Shown here in pieces: positions 1 through 7,798 of a DNA stretch of 8,973 nt. Within the stretch, counting starts at the first letter, position 1, and each line of letters opens with the position of its first letter. A program made the position numbers and the translations under genes. The DNA is from Bacillota bacterium (GTDB lineage Bacteria; Bacillota; DTU025). The notes below the pieces were generated by a model. That model saw nothing but the letters and a program-made list of their open reading frames with translations, had not been told where the DNA came from and made no database searches. The stretch covers positions 1-8,973 of the forward strand of contig DMOT01000146.1 in the NCBI GenBank assembly GCA_003456765.1, read 5' to 3'.

Positions 1-396
1 CTCCGGCTCCAGCTCGCCTTCGAAGAAGAGCTTGATATCGCGGGATACCGCCGACACAATCTCGTCGGGCGATGCGATCCTGCGGGGTGCGTCCTCTTCT
101 TGACGAGCCTTGTCAGGCCAGATATTGGATTGGTCAGCCAGGCGGATTGATGCTGCGTCTACTGCCGGAGCATCGATGCCCAGGCGGCCAAGAGTGGTCG
201 TGGCGCAAATCGGGGCAAGGAAAGCCTGTTCGCCAATGGGAAGGTTTCTGAGGATGTCGACGCCTACATCGGGAAAGACGACCTTGCGCAACCCGCGTGG
301 CCCGGCTTCGATAAGGACCGGACCAATCCTCGTGCCAACCCGGGCCGACATCGCGATAGCAGAATGATCCGGTGATACAGACGGCAAAATCTCCAT
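1..396 (-). CDS. ogt: Ogt-like methylated-DNA--protein-cysteine methyltransferase, N-terminal part (cut by window edge)
   Basis: This is an open frame of 132 codons that continues past the left edge of the window; I translated it by hand. The product probably transfers alkyl groups from O6-alkylguanine to its own cysteine, a one-shot direct-reversal repair. Residues 20-42 read VGTRIGPVLIEAGPRGLRKV followed by VFP, which fits the first strands of the MGMT N-terminal (RNase H-like) domain (TPLGxLxL...GLxxVxF). Residues 112-128 (EIVSAVSRDIKLFFEGE) fit the helix ending in the typical 'YFxGE'. The catalytic PCHR motif would lie outside the window, so activity cannot be judged. About 50 more residues than usual separate these two motifs. 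The ATG at 396 is 4 nt after the uvrC stop and 12 nt after an AAAGGAG site inside uvrC, so translation is probably coupled. The ATG at 404 opens a different frame without similarity. The family call rests on these two short motifs only. Confidence 0.68.
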   Translation of the reverse strand, partial: MEILPSVSPDHSAIAMSARVGTRIGPVLIEAGPRGLRKVVFPDVGVDILRNLPIGEQAFLAPICATTTLGRLGIDAPAVDAASIRLADQSNIWPDKARQEEDAPRRIASPDEIVSAVSRDIKLFFEGELEPE

Positions 397-400
397 TTGG

Positions 401-2269
401 TCATCGATCTCCTTTGCAGCCAGGCCCCTCGTGGACGCCGCCTTCGGGATGCAAGTGCTCAAACACAGTCCTGGCCACTGGCATATTCATCCCGGGCGTT
501 GCGGCGATTTCGTCCACCGTTGCGTTGTAAAGCGCATCAAGCGAACCGAACCTCCTCATCAAGGCAATTGTCCGCTTCTTCCCTATCCCCGGGAGATCAG
601 TCAGTTCCGAGCTGATGCTTCGTTTCCCCCTCAGGTTCCGATGGTAAGCGAGAGCGTATCTATGGGCCTCATCGCGGAGGTGCTGCACTAGATGGAGCGC
701 AGCGGAATCCCAGGGCAAAGTGAGGGGAGAAGCCTGATCCCTGAGGTAGATTTCCTCCTCGCGCTCGGCAAGGCTCACCAGGGGAATATCCCCTTTCCCC
801 ATGCTGTCAATGACCTCGGCAGCCGCATTGAGCTGGCCCCGCCCACCATCTACAACTATCAAGTCCGGAAGGCGTCCGAACCTGGGATCCGGATCATCCC
901 TGAGGGCCCGCGCAAGCCTTCTCCGAATTACTTCAGCTATCATGGCATAGTCATCCTGCCCCTCAACATGGCGGATTCTGAAACGCCTATATTGGGACTT
1001 AGCAGGCGCTCCCGCCTCGAAGACGGCCATTGAGCCTACCGCTTCAGTCCCCTGGAGAGTTGATATGTCGTAGCACTCGATCCGATCCGGTGGTGCAGCA
1101 AGTCCGAGGTGGGTTGAGAGTTCGGCAAGGGCATTAATGCGCGCACTGACCTCTCGCTGCTCAGCAGCGCGCGTCCTTTCAAGAAACTCCGCGGCATTTG
1201 CAGAAGCAAGCTCAACAAGTCTCCGCTTGTCGCCTCGCCTGGGCGTTCTGACCGACACTGCCCTTCCCCGAAGGCGCGACAGCCACTGGTCCACTGTCTT
1301 CGCATCCTCTATCTCAGATTCCAAAAGCACTTCCCGGGGAACGGAGCCGGTTTGGGAGTAGTACTCTCTAATGAAGGATGACAAGGTTTCAGCGTCACCT
1401 GCTCCGTACGCCCCTCCCAGCATGAAGTGGTCGTTGCCTACAAGTTTGCCTCCGCGGACGAACATTATCTGGACGCAGGCCCCCAGCTGATCCCGGGCGA
1501 TCGCTATCACATCCCGGTCAGTTCTATCCTCAGAGACTATCCGCTGCCGCTGGACGACTGTTTCCACGGCGTGAAGCTGATCGCGGAGGACCGCCGCCCG
1601 CTCATAGTCGAGGGCATCGGCCGCCACATCCATGCGCCTTCTGAGACTGCGGGCAAGGTCGTCCTGCCGCCCCTCGAGGAACATCAATACCTCTCCCACG
1701 ACTTCGCCGTATTCATCCACACCCACTAGATTCGCACACGGGCCAAGGCACCGCTTGATCTGGTAATTGAGGCAAGGCCGCGGAGCAGGCGAATCCGGGT
1801 CTATCTTCTTGGAACACTGCCGCAGCGGGAAAACCCTTTTGAGAAGACGAAGGGTTTCCCGCGCCGCAGAAACATCGGTATACGGACCGAAATAGCGAGA
1901 CCTGTCACGCAGGACCCTTCGAGTCAGGTATACACCTGGATATGCCTCTCCCGTAGTAACCTTGATGAAAGGATACGTCTTGTCGTCACGAAGCCTCACG
2001 TTGTATTTCGGCCGGTGCTTCTTGATGAGGTTGCACTCGAGTATCAAGGCTTCCAGCTCAGAACCTGTGACTATATAGTCAATATCTGCTATGTGTTCGA
2101 CCATCACAGCAACCTTCGGCGAATGGTCGGAAGAAGGCTGAAAATATGACCTCACCCTGTTTCTGAGGTTGACGGCCTTGCCAACATATATCACTTCGCC
2201 GCTGGCATCTTTCATCAGATACACGCCCGGGCTTGTGGGAAGAGCAGCCAGGGTGCTATCGAGGGCCAC
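401..2269 (-). CDS. uvrC: UvrABC system protein C (excinuclease subunit UvrC)
   Basis: UvrC is the dual nuclease of nucleotide excision repair. It binds the UvrB-DNA complex and cuts first 3' and then 5' of the lesion. All expected parts are visible in 622 residues (E. coli has 610). The N-terminal GIY-YIG nuclease has GVY at 15-17, YVG at 28-30, conserved arginines around 36-40 and a likely catalytic Glu at 78 in LILECNLIK. Four cysteines at 152, 166, 174 and 178 match the conserved cluster reported to hold an iron-sulfur centre in UvrC. A UVR domain that contacts UvrB lies at about 200-236. The RNase H-like 5' nuclease has likely catalytic D401, D439/D440, D474 (VVDGG) and H536 (RDEAHRYA). 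Tandem helix-hairpin-helix motifs lie at about 557-606 (LPGIGKKR). The start is GTG at 2269, inside the last codons of uvrA (14-bp overlap), with GGAGG 9 nt upstream; no ATG in this frame competes. The stop is TGA, 4 nt before the ogt-like start. Nothing is missing or degraded. Confidence 0.98.
   Translation of the reverse strand: MALDSTLAALPTSPGVYLMKDASGEVIYVGKAVNLRNRVRSYFQPSSDHSPKVAVMVEHIADIDYIVTGSELEALILECNLIKKHRPKYNVRLRDDKTYPFIKVTTGEAYPGVYLTRRVLRDRSRYFGPYTDVSAARETLRLLKRVFPLRQCSKKIDPDSPAPRPCLNYQIKRCLGPCANLVGVDEYGEVVGEVLMFLEGRQDDLARSLRRRMDVAADALDYERAAVLRDQLHAVETVVQRQRIVSEDRTDRDVIAIARDQLGACVQIMFVRGGKLVGNDHFMLGGAYGAGDAETLSSFIREYYSQTGSVPREVLLESEIEDAKTVDQWLSRLRGRAVSVRTPRRGDKRRLVELASANAAEFLERTRAAEQREVSARINALAELSTHLGLAAPPDRIECYDISTLQGTEAVGSMAVFEAGAPAKSQYRRFRIRHVEGQDDYAMIAEVIRRRLARALRDDPDPRFGRLPDLIVVDGGRGQLNAAAEVIDSMGKGDIPLVSLAEREEEIYLRDQASPLTLPWDSAALHLVQHLRDEAHRYALAYHRNLRGKRSISSELTDLPGIGKKRTIALMRRFGSLDALYNATVDEIAATPGMNMPVARTVFEHLHPEGGVHEGPGCKGDR
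409..415 (-). promoter_or_regulatory. Shine-Dalgarno site for the ogt-like gene, inside the uvrC 3' end
   Basis: AAAGGAG on the minus strand lies within the last codons of uvrC. It is 12 nt from the ATG at 396 (a little long) and only 4 nt from the out-of-frame ATG at 404 (too short). It supports the ATG at 396 and coupling of the two genes. Confidence 0.55.
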
Positions 2270-5132
2270 CTGTCATCGCCTCCAACTCGAGTTGGGCAGG
2301 GACTATTCCCGCTATTTTCACGAGATACTCTCCCGTGTATGACCCGGCGGTCGCCGCGACCTCCTCAGGCGTGCCCGTGGCAATAACCCATCCGCCATTC
2401 TCGCCACCTTCGGGTCCCAGGTCGATGATGTAGTCTGCAGTTTTCATGACATCGATATTGTGCTCGATAACTACAACAGTATCTCCGCCATCCACAAGAC
2501 GTTGCAGCACATCCAGGAGTTTCTGCACATCGGCGAAGTGCAGGCCCGTCGTGGGCTCGTCGAGCACGTAGAGAGTCCGTCCATTGGTCCGCCTCGACAG
2601 CTCGGTAGCGAGTTTCACCCTCTGGGCCTCGCCGCCGGAAAGAGTAGTGGCAGGCTGGCCGAGCCTGATGTAGCCCAGTCCCACGTCGTACAGGGTCTGA
2701 AGCCTTCTCTTTATGGCCGGAATGTTCGTAAAGAACTCCAGCGCCTCTTCAACCGTCATGTTGAGCACGTCAGATATGCTCCTGGACTTGTATTTGACTT
2801 CCAGAGTCTCTCGGTTGTATCTGGCTCCGTGGCAAACCTCGCATGGAACGTAGACATCGGGCAAGAAATGCATCTCTATCTTTATGATCCCGTCTCCGCG
2901 ACAGGCCTCACATCTGCCGCCTTTGACATTGAAGCTGAACCGGCCCGGCTTGTAGCCCCTTGCCCTTGCCTCAGGCGTCTTCGAGAAGACCTCCCTGATG
3001 TGCGTGAAAACACCGGTGTAGGTGGCGGGGTTCGATCGCGGCGTGCGGCCTATGGGGGACTGATCAATTCCTATGACCTTGTCAAGATGCTCTATGCCCA
3101 GAATGTCATCGTGCGCCCCCGGCCTGGTCATGGCCCTGTGCAAATCATGTGCGAGACGAGCATAGAGTATCTCGTTTACCAGGGTGCTCTTACCGGAGCC
3201 GGAAACCCCGGTCACGCATACGAAGACTCCCATGGGGATGGTAACGTCGATGTTCTTGAGATTGTGTTCCCTTGCTCCCTTCACGACGAGCGCATTTCCA
3301 TTGGGTTCGCGTCTGACTGCCGGGATTTCGATGCGCCGTGCCCCAGACAGATACTGGCCGGTCACCGACGCAGGGTTGGCCTCTATCTCTTCGACCGTGC
3401 CTGAGGCCACTACTTCACCGCCGTGCACACCCGCCCCAGGCCCCATGTCGATGATGTAGTCGGCAGACCGCATCATCTCCTCGTCATGCTCCACCACTAT
3501 GACTGTGTTGCCAAGATCGCGCAAATCCTTGAGGGTTTCGATGAGACGGGCATTGTCGCGCTGGTGAAGCCCGATCGACGGCTCGTCCAGAATGTAGAGA
3601 ACCCCAACGAGGCTCGAGCCGATCTGAGTGGCCAGCCTGATCCTTTGAGACTCGCCGCCCGAAAGCGTTCCCGCTTCACGGTCGAGAGTAAGATAGTCGA
3701 GGCCCACATTGGCGAGAAATCCTAATCTGCCTCTGATTTCCTTGAGGATCTGCCTGGCTATTATGCTCTCCTTTTCAGTCAGCTGCGACCCCATTCCATC
3801 GAAGAACTGAAGTGCCTGTGTCGTTGACATCGACGCAACTTCAGCGATGGACTCGCCACCCACCGTCACTGCGAGCGCTTCAGGCTTGAGCCTCGTGCCG
3901 CCGCACTCCACACACGGGTTGGAGCTCATGAACCGCTCAAGGTCTTCCCTGATGTAATTGGAGGTCGTCTCCCGGTAGCGCCTCTGAAGATTGGGGATGA
4001 CTCCCTCAAACTTTGATTCCCAATGCTTGGTGCGCCCGCGCGAATTGACGTACCGGAACCTGAACTTCTCCTTGCCGCACCCGTACATGATCATCTCCAT
4101 CGCCCACTCGGGAAGCTCAGACATGGGAACAGAAACGTCGATTCCCTTTTCACTGGCCACCTGGTTGACCCTGCCCATGTAAAAATCGGCTATCACGCCA
4201 TTCCTGTTGTATGGGAGAATGGCGCCGTCCTGGATCGGACGATCCATATCGAAGATTAGATCTGGGTCAAAATCGATCTTCACCCCAAGCCCGGAACAGA
4301 CTGGGCACGCTCCATACGGGCTGTTGAACGAGAAAAGCCTCGGTTCCAGCTCGCCAAAGCTTATTCCGCAATCAGGACATGCCAGTTTCTCGGAGAGGAC
4401 CAGTTCTTCCCCGTCTAGAACATCGATGATCACTACTCCCTCCCCGAGCCCAAGCGCGGTCTCCAGGGAGTCTGCCAGCCTTGTCTCGATACCCGGCCTG
4501 ACCACGAGTCTGTCGACAACAGCCTCCATTCTGTGTATCTTGTAACGTTCAAGCGAGATCTCCTCTGCAAGGTCCCTGACCTCGCCATCCACACGCACCC
4601 GAACGTATCCGTCACGCTTCAAGTCATCAAGGACCTTTCGGTGCTCGCCCTTTTTTCCCCTTACGACCGGGCCAAGCACCTGAATGCGCAGACCTTCCGG
4701 CATGGCCATAATCCTATCGACGATCTGCTGGACTGTCTGTTGCGCTATCTCCCTGCCGCATTTGGGGCAATGGGGAATTCCAATTCTCGCATAAAGCAGC
4801 CTCATGTAGTCATAGATCTCCGTGACAGTAGCCACAGTTGAGCGGGGATTTCGGCCCGCCGCTTTCTGGTCAATGGAAATCGCAGGCGACAGCCCCTCGA
4901 TGTAGTCGAGGTCCGGCTTGTTCATCTGGCCAAGAAACTGCCTGGCATAAGCGGACAAAGACTCCACATAACGCCTCTGCCCCTCTGCGTATATGGTGTC
5001 AAAAGCTACGGATGATTTGCCCGAACCTGACAGCCCCGTTACTACAACGAGGCGGTCACGTGGCACCTCCAGATCGATGTTCTTCAGATTGTGCTCCCTG
5101 GCACCCTTGATGATGATCTTCTCTACACTCAC
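2256..5132 (-). CDS. uvrA: UvrABC system protein A (excinuclease ATPase subunit UvrA)
   Basis: UvrA is the dimeric ATPase that scans DNA for helix distortion and loads UvrB. The 958 residues (E. coli 940) carry the family's two ABC modules. The first has Walker A GLSGSGKS at 33-40, signature LSGGE at 490-494, Walker B ILDEP at 514-518 and switch His 549. The second has Walker A GVSGSGKS at 642-649, signature LSGGE at 831-835, Walker B VLDEP at 856-860 and His 891. Zinc modules are visible as C252/C255 with C276/C279, and C741/C744 with C764/C767, the latter being the DNA-contacting finger of the family. Two further CxxC pairs, C122/C125 and C407/C410, probably make the third zinc module known from Bacillus-type UvrA (inference). 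The start is GTG at 5132, overlapping the uvrB TGA by 4 bp (GTGA), with GGAGG 11 nt upstream. The stop is TAG, and the last 14 bp are shared with uvrC. The gene looks intact and typical. Confidence 0.99.
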   Translation of the reverse strand: MSVEKIIIKGAREHNLKNIDLEVPRDRLVVVTGLSGSGKSSVAFDTIYAEGQRRYVESLSAYARQFLGQMNKPDLDYIEGLSPAISIDQKAAGRNPRSTVATVTEIYDYMRLLYARIGIPHCPKCGREIAQQTVQQIVDRIMAMPEGLRIQVLGPVVRGKKGEHRKVLDDLKRDGYVRVRVDGEVRDLAEEISLERYKIHRMEAVVDRLVVRPGIETRLADSLETALGLGEGVVIIDVLDGEELVLSEKLACPDCGISFGELEPRLFSFNSPYGACPVCSGLGVKIDFDPDLIFDMDRPIQDGAILPYNRNGVIADFYMGRVNQVASEKGIDVSVPMSELPEWAMEMIMYGCGKEKFRFRYVNSRGRTKHWESKFEGVIPNLQRRYRETTSNYIREDLERFMSSNPCVECGGTRLKPEALAVTVGGESIAEVASMSTTQALQFFDGMGSQLTEKESIIARQILKEIRGRLGFLANVGLDYLTLDREAGTLSGGESQRIRLATQIGSSLVGVLYILDEPSIGLHQRDNARLIETLKDLRDLGNTVIVVEHDEEMMRSADYIIDMGPGAGVHGGEVVASGTVEEIEANPASVTGQYLSGARRIEIPAVRREPNGNALVVKGAREHNLKNIDVTIPMGVFVCVTGVSGSGKSTLVNEILYARLAHDLHRAMTRPGAHDDILGIEHLDKVIGIDQSPIGRTPRSNPATYTGVFTHIREVFSKTPEARARGYKPGRFSFNVKGGRCEACRGDGIIKIEMHFLPDVYVPCEVCHGARYNRETLEVKYKSRSISDVLNMTVEEALEFFTNIPAIKRRLQTLYDVGLGYIRLGQPATTLSGGEAQRVKLATELSRRTNGRTLYVLDEPTTGLHFADVQKLLDVLQRLVDGGDTVVVIEHNIDVMKTADYIIDLGPEGGENGGWVIATGTPEEVAATAGSYTGEYLVKIAGIVPAQLELEAMTGGPR
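2279..2283 (-). promoter_or_regulatory. Shine-Dalgarno site fixing the uvrC GTG start
   Basis: GGAGG within the 3' end of uvrA, 9 nt before the GTG at 2269. It decides the start of uvrC and shows that uvrC is translated from within the uvrA coding end. Confidence 0.75.
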
Positions 5133-7141
5133 AGCTCGATGAACCTCCGTCTGAGATCCCTTATGTTGTCCCTTATCTCAGCAGCATGCTCGAATTCCAG
5201 TAGACTTGCTGCCTTCTTCATCTCTTCTTCAAGCACCTTGATGTATCGAGCCAGCTCGCGCTCGTCCATAGACTCGATATCGGCGCCCTGCACTTCCCCG
5301 GGCTCCTTTCCAACTGCTCGACCCCCGGCAGATCTGTCTGCAACACGCTGGATCTCTGACAGATCTCGCACTTCTTTCCTGATAGACTCCGGAGTTATGC
5401 CATGATCTATATTGAACCTGATCTGGGCCTCCCGGCGCCTCTCAGTTTCGTCTAGGGCTTCACGCATAGAACCGGTTATCTCGTCAGCATACATTACCAC
5501 ACGTCCATCCACATTGCGAGCAGCACGCCCAATAGTCTGTATCAGCGATGTGCTGGACCTGAGAAACCCTTCCTTGTCAGCGTCGAGAATGGCCACAAGC
5601 CCCACCTCAGGAAGGTCCAACCCTTCTCTGAGCAAGTTGATTCCAACAAGCACATCGAAATCGCCCAGCCTCAGCCCGCGCAGGATCTCCACTCGCTCTA
5701 AAGTGACTATCTCCGAATGCAGATACCTAACCCTGATGCCTATCTCCCTGAGATAGTCCGTAAGGTCCTCAGCCATCCGCTTGGTGAGGGTAGTAACAAG
5801 CACTCTGTAGCCGTCATCAACAGTGCGCCTGATCTCGCCGATCAAGTCGTCAACCTGGCCGCGGACAGGCTTCACTGTAACTGCAGGATCCACAAGCCCG
5901 GTAGGACGAATGATCTGCTCCACCACCTGGCTGCTGACAGATCTCTCATACTCAGCAGGCGTGGCCGACACGAATACTACTTGATTTATCCTCTCTTCGA
6001 ACTCATTGAACATGAGAGGCCTGTTGTCGAAGGCAGACGGCAACCGAAATCCATAGCTAACCAGGCTTTCTTTGCGCGATCGATCGCCTTTGTACATCGC
6101 CCGTATCTGGGGCACAGTGACGTGAGATTCGTCAATGAACACGAGGTAGTCATCGGGGAAGTAGTCGAGCAGCGTCGCCGGGGTACTACCCGCTTCCCTT
6201 CCGGCCAGATGGCGCGAGTAGTTCTCAATCCCACTGCAGTACCCGACTTCCTGAAGCATCTCCAGATCAAACATGGTCCGCTGCTTCAGTCGCTGCGCCT
6301 CAAGGAGCTTGCCGTCACGGTTCAGCTCTGCCAGCCTCGCCGCAAGCTCAACCTCGATCGCCTCAATCGCGGCATCAAGCCTTTCCCGGCTGGTGATGTA
6401 GTGAGTCGCTGGGTAGATGAAGGCTGAATCCCTGAGCCCCAGAAGCTCGCCGGTAATGAGGTCGATGTCGGAAATGCGGTCCACCTCGTCACCGAAAAAC
6501 TCTATCCGTATCGCCTCTTCGCCGCTTGCAGGTACGACCTCCACAACATCTCCCCTGACACGGAAAGTGCCTCGGGTGATCCCTATGTCATTCCGGTTGT
6601 ACTGAATGCCCACTAGCTTGCGAAGCATGCGGTCACGATCCAGGCGCTCACCCCTCGTTATCACAATTGCCTGATTCAAATACTCCTCCGGCATGCCGAG
6701 GCCATAAATGCAGGAGACACTGGCCACGATTATCACATCGCGCCTCTCAACAAGGGCAGCCGTAGCCGCATGGCGCATGCGATCGATCTCTTCATTGATC
6801 TGAGCATCCTTTTCGATATATGTGTCAGACTGAGGTATGTAGGCCTCAGGCTGGTAGTAGTCGTAGTAGCTCACAAAGTAATGCACCGCGTTCTTGGGGA
6901 AAAACTCCCTGAACTCCGAGGCTAGTTGTGCAGCAAGAGTCTTATTATGTGCGATAACGAGCGTAGGACGGGCCAACTGCTGAATTACGTTGGCCATTGT
7001 GAACGTTTTGCCGCTACCGGTTACACCCAGCAGGACTTGCCCGCGCATGCCCGACTCCACGCCCGCAACCAGCCTCTCAATGGCATTAGGCTGATCACCA
7101 GCAGGGGAGAAGCCGGATTTCAACTGGAATTGGGGCACCAC
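5129..7141 (-). CDS. uvrB: UvrABC system protein B (excinuclease helicase subunit UvrB)
   Basis: UvrB is the central subunit of nucleotide excision repair. It is loaded by UvrA, checks the damage by strand insertion and recruits UvrC. The 670 residues (E. coli 673) show the GDQPNAI adenine-contact motif at 15-21, Walker A GVTGSGKT at 39-46, and the tyrosine-rich start of the beta-hairpin (Y92, Y93, Y95, Y96) continuing to about 127. Walker B is DESH at 337-340, helicase motif III is VSATP at 391-395, motif V is around 500-510, and motif VI is QTIGRAARN at 535-543. A C-terminal UVR domain that binds UvrC lies at about 629-664. Two adjacent GTG codons (7141 and 7138) could start translation. 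AGAGGAG lies 6 nt before the first and 9 nt before the second, so the protein may begin MVPQF or MPQF. It is the first gene of the repair operon, about 24 nt behind a predicted transcription start, and its stop overlaps uvrA by 4 bp. Confidence 0.99.
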   Translation of the reverse strand: MVPQFQLKSGFSPAGDQPNAIERLVAGVESGMRGQVLLGVTGSGKTFTMANVIQQLARPTLVIAHNKTLAAQLASEFREFFPKNAVHYFVSYYDYYQPEAYIPQSDTYIEKDAQINEEIDRMRHAATAALVERRDVIIVASVSCIYGLGMPEEYLNQAIVITRGERLDRDRMLRKLVGIQYNRNDIGITRGTFRVRGDVVEVVPASGEEAIRIEFFGDEVDRISDIDLITGELLGLRDSAFIYPATHYITSRERLDAAIEAIEVELAARLAELNRDGKLLEAQRLKQRTMFDLEMLQEVGYCSGIENYSRHLAGREAGSTPATLLDYFPDDYLVFIDESHVTVPQIRAMYKGDRSRKESLVSYGFRLPSAFDNRPLMFNEFEERINQVVFVSATPAEYERSVSSQVVEQIIRPTGLVDPAVTVKPVRGQVDDLIGEIRRTVDDGYRVLVTTLTKRMAEDLTDYLREIGIRVRYLHSEIVTLERVEILRGLRLGDFDVLVGINLLREGLDLPEVGLVAILDADKEGFLRSSTSLIQTIGRAARNVDGRVVMYADEITGSMREALDETERRREAQIRFNIDHGITPESIRKEVRDLSEIQRVADRSAGGRAVGKEPGEVQGADIESMDERELARYIKVLEEEMKKAASLLEFEHAAEIRDNIRDLRRRFIEL
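5144..5148 (-). promoter_or_regulatory. Shine-Dalgarno site for uvrA inside the uvrB 3' end
   Basis: GGAGG in the final codons of uvrB, 11 nt before the GTG at 5132. Together with the GTGA stop/start overlap it points to translational coupling of uvrB and uvrA. Confidence 0.7.
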
Positions 7142-7147
7142 GCACCA

Positions 7148-7154
7148 CTCCTCT
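7148..7154 (-). promoter_or_regulatory. Shine-Dalgarno site of uvrB
   Basis: AGAGGAG on the minus strand, 6 nt from the GTG at 7141 and 9 nt from the GTG at 7138. The spacing fits the second GTG slightly better, so the exact start is open by one codon. Confidence 0.75.
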
Positions 7155-7171
7155 CGGCGGATGACGGTTCA

Positions 7172-7200
7172 ATTATACCACGCCCCGAACATACATTCTA
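7172..7200 (-). promoter_or_regulatory. uvrBAC-ogt promoter, extended -10 type
   Basis: On the minus strand TATAAT (7177-7172) is a perfect sigma-A -10 hexamer, preceded by TGG, which gives the extended -10 form TG-N-TATAAT. Seventeen bases upstream the -35 position (7200-7195) reads TAGAAT, only a 3/6 match to TTGACA; extended -10 promoters tolerate this. Transcription would start near 7165, leaving a leader of about 24 nt before the uvrB GTG. No other promoter of similar quality was seen between the four repair genes, so it probably drives all of them. Confidence 0.75.
7186..7199. promoter_or_regulatory. LexA (DinR) SOS box candidate over the uvrB promoter
   Basis: The plus strand reads CGAAC-ATAC-ATTCT. 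The Bacillota LexA operator is CGAAC-N4-GTTCG (or CGAACRNRYGTTYC); here the left half is perfect and the right half matches TTC of GTTCG, 8 of 10 defined palindrome positions. It lies over the -35 and the spacer of the uvrB promoter, where bound LexA would block RNA polymerase. Known LexA control of uvrB in B. subtilis through the same kind of box makes the call credible. Two mismatches suggest weak-to-moderate affinity. Confidence 0.68.
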
Positions 7201-7501
7201 TTGCGAATACAAGACCCATACTCGCTGTCCCAACTTATGGTTGGTGAAGCCAGAGTACCGCACATATGCAGTTGTTCTCTGTCAGAGTGGACGAGGTCGG
7301 AAAGTGTCTCGAAGAATAGCATATTGGCGCCCAATAGTTGTTGACGAGTACGACATGATCTTGTCGCTATAACAAACCCCGGCAGGCGTCGGGTCGGTTC
7401 TTAAAAGATGGCAGCAGTCGGAAAGGTTGGAGTATGACGAACGCTGTCCCGGCATCGCCTACACAACCTTGTCATGCATGCAGTGCGGAATGACCCAATG
7501 T

Positions 7502-7528
7502 GGGCCATTTGTACGCGTCAAATGGCCC
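7502..7528. repeat. Perfect inverted repeat, 10-bp arms with 7-nt loop
   Basis: Arms GGGCCATTTG (7502-7511) and CAAATGGCCC (7519-7528) are exact reverse complements around TACGCGT, whose centre ACGCGT is itself palindromic. Neither side is followed by a T-run, so it does not look like an intrinsic terminator. It could be an operator for a dimeric regulator, a transcript-end stabilising hairpin for the deacetylase mRNA, or a remnant of a mobile repeat. Only one copy is in the window. Confidence 0.6.
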
Positions 7529-7643
7529 CTGCATGGTATCCAGGTACGCGCTGTTTCAGAATCCGGCCCCGAAGGCGGCGGCACAGACTGAAGCTCGCCA
7601 CGCATGGTGCCGCAGGGCAGCACGATCGCCGCGAGCTTTTCAT

Positions 7644-7706
7644 CTACCGGCCTATGGCAGAAAGCTCAGGAAGGTATGATGGGAGCATACACAATGGCAA
7701 AGGCAT
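7644..7706 (-). CDS. Possible 20-codon mini-ORF with strong ribosome-binding site
   Basis: An ATG at 7706 is preceded at 7-nt spacing by GGGAGGAG (7721-7714), as good a Shine-Dalgarno as any in this window. The frame encodes MPLPLCMLPSYLPELSAIGR and stops at TAG. It starts 92 nt after the deacetylase stop on the same strand. The peptide has no recognised family and is proline/leucine rich. It may be a real small peptide, a leader peptide, or only the fossil start of a lost gene between the deacetylase and uvrB. The purine-rich site could also be chance. Confidence 0.2.
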   Translation of the reverse strand: MPLPLCMLPSYLPELSAIGR

Positions 7707-7798
7707 GGATAATCTCCTCCCGCAAGATGGCCATCCATATGCCGCCACCACCCCCATAAGGTTCGCCAACCACATTATGGTACACACGCTATGGAGCA

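Larger units (their letters stand above)
7142..7798. other. 657-bp intergenic region between the deacetylase gene and uvrB
   Basis: No convincing gene was found on either strand. The uvrB-proximal end holds the promoter, the SOS box and the leader. Farther from uvrB there are short inverted repeats: CCAAC/GTTGG (7230-7244), CTCTG/CAGAG (7277-7287), TATTGG/CCAATA (7322-7336) and a perfect 10-bp stem (7502-7528). There is also a weak GC hairpin near 7376-7394. A 128-codon minus-strand frame (7665-7282) is broken by one amber codon at 7461-7459. A 20-codon mini-ORF with a strong Shine-Dalgarno lies at 7706-7644. The length is unusual next to the tightly packed operon, so it may be a decayed gene or a leader region of unknown role. 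No tRNA-like or CRISPR-like structure was seen. Confidence 0.8.

Noticed and set aside
402..404. ATG overlapping the uvrC stop (ATGA) as the start of the next gene
   Set aside because: Its frame gives a non-family sequence and closes soon, and the Shine-Dalgarno is only 4 nt away; the ATG at 396 opens the frame with alkyltransferase-like motifs.
2460..3404. 314-codon open frame on the plus strand opposite uvrA
   Set aside because: It lies wholly antisense to a fully conserved part of uvrA (zinc finger and second ABC module), has no family motifs, and is the usual shadow of a GC-rich coding strand.
5717..6427. 236-codon open frame on the plus strand opposite uvrB
   Set aside because: Antisense to conserved uvrB helicase motifs, with a composition rich in His, Arg and Pro typical of a shadow frame.
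6926..7372. 148-codon plus-strand frame crossing the uvrB start and promoter
   Set aside because: Antisense to the UvrB Walker A region and to the uvrB promoter; no motifs.
7340..7375. Plus-strand TTGACG ... TATAAC promoter-like pair
   Set aside because: The spacer is about 21 bp, too long, and no gene lies downstream on the plus strand.
7371..7394. GC hairpin followed on the minus strand by TTTGTTAT, possible terminator of the deacetylase transcript
   Set aside because: The stem has only 4-5 pairs with a bulge and the T-rich tail is interrupted; it lies about 400 nt after the stop, too weak to call.
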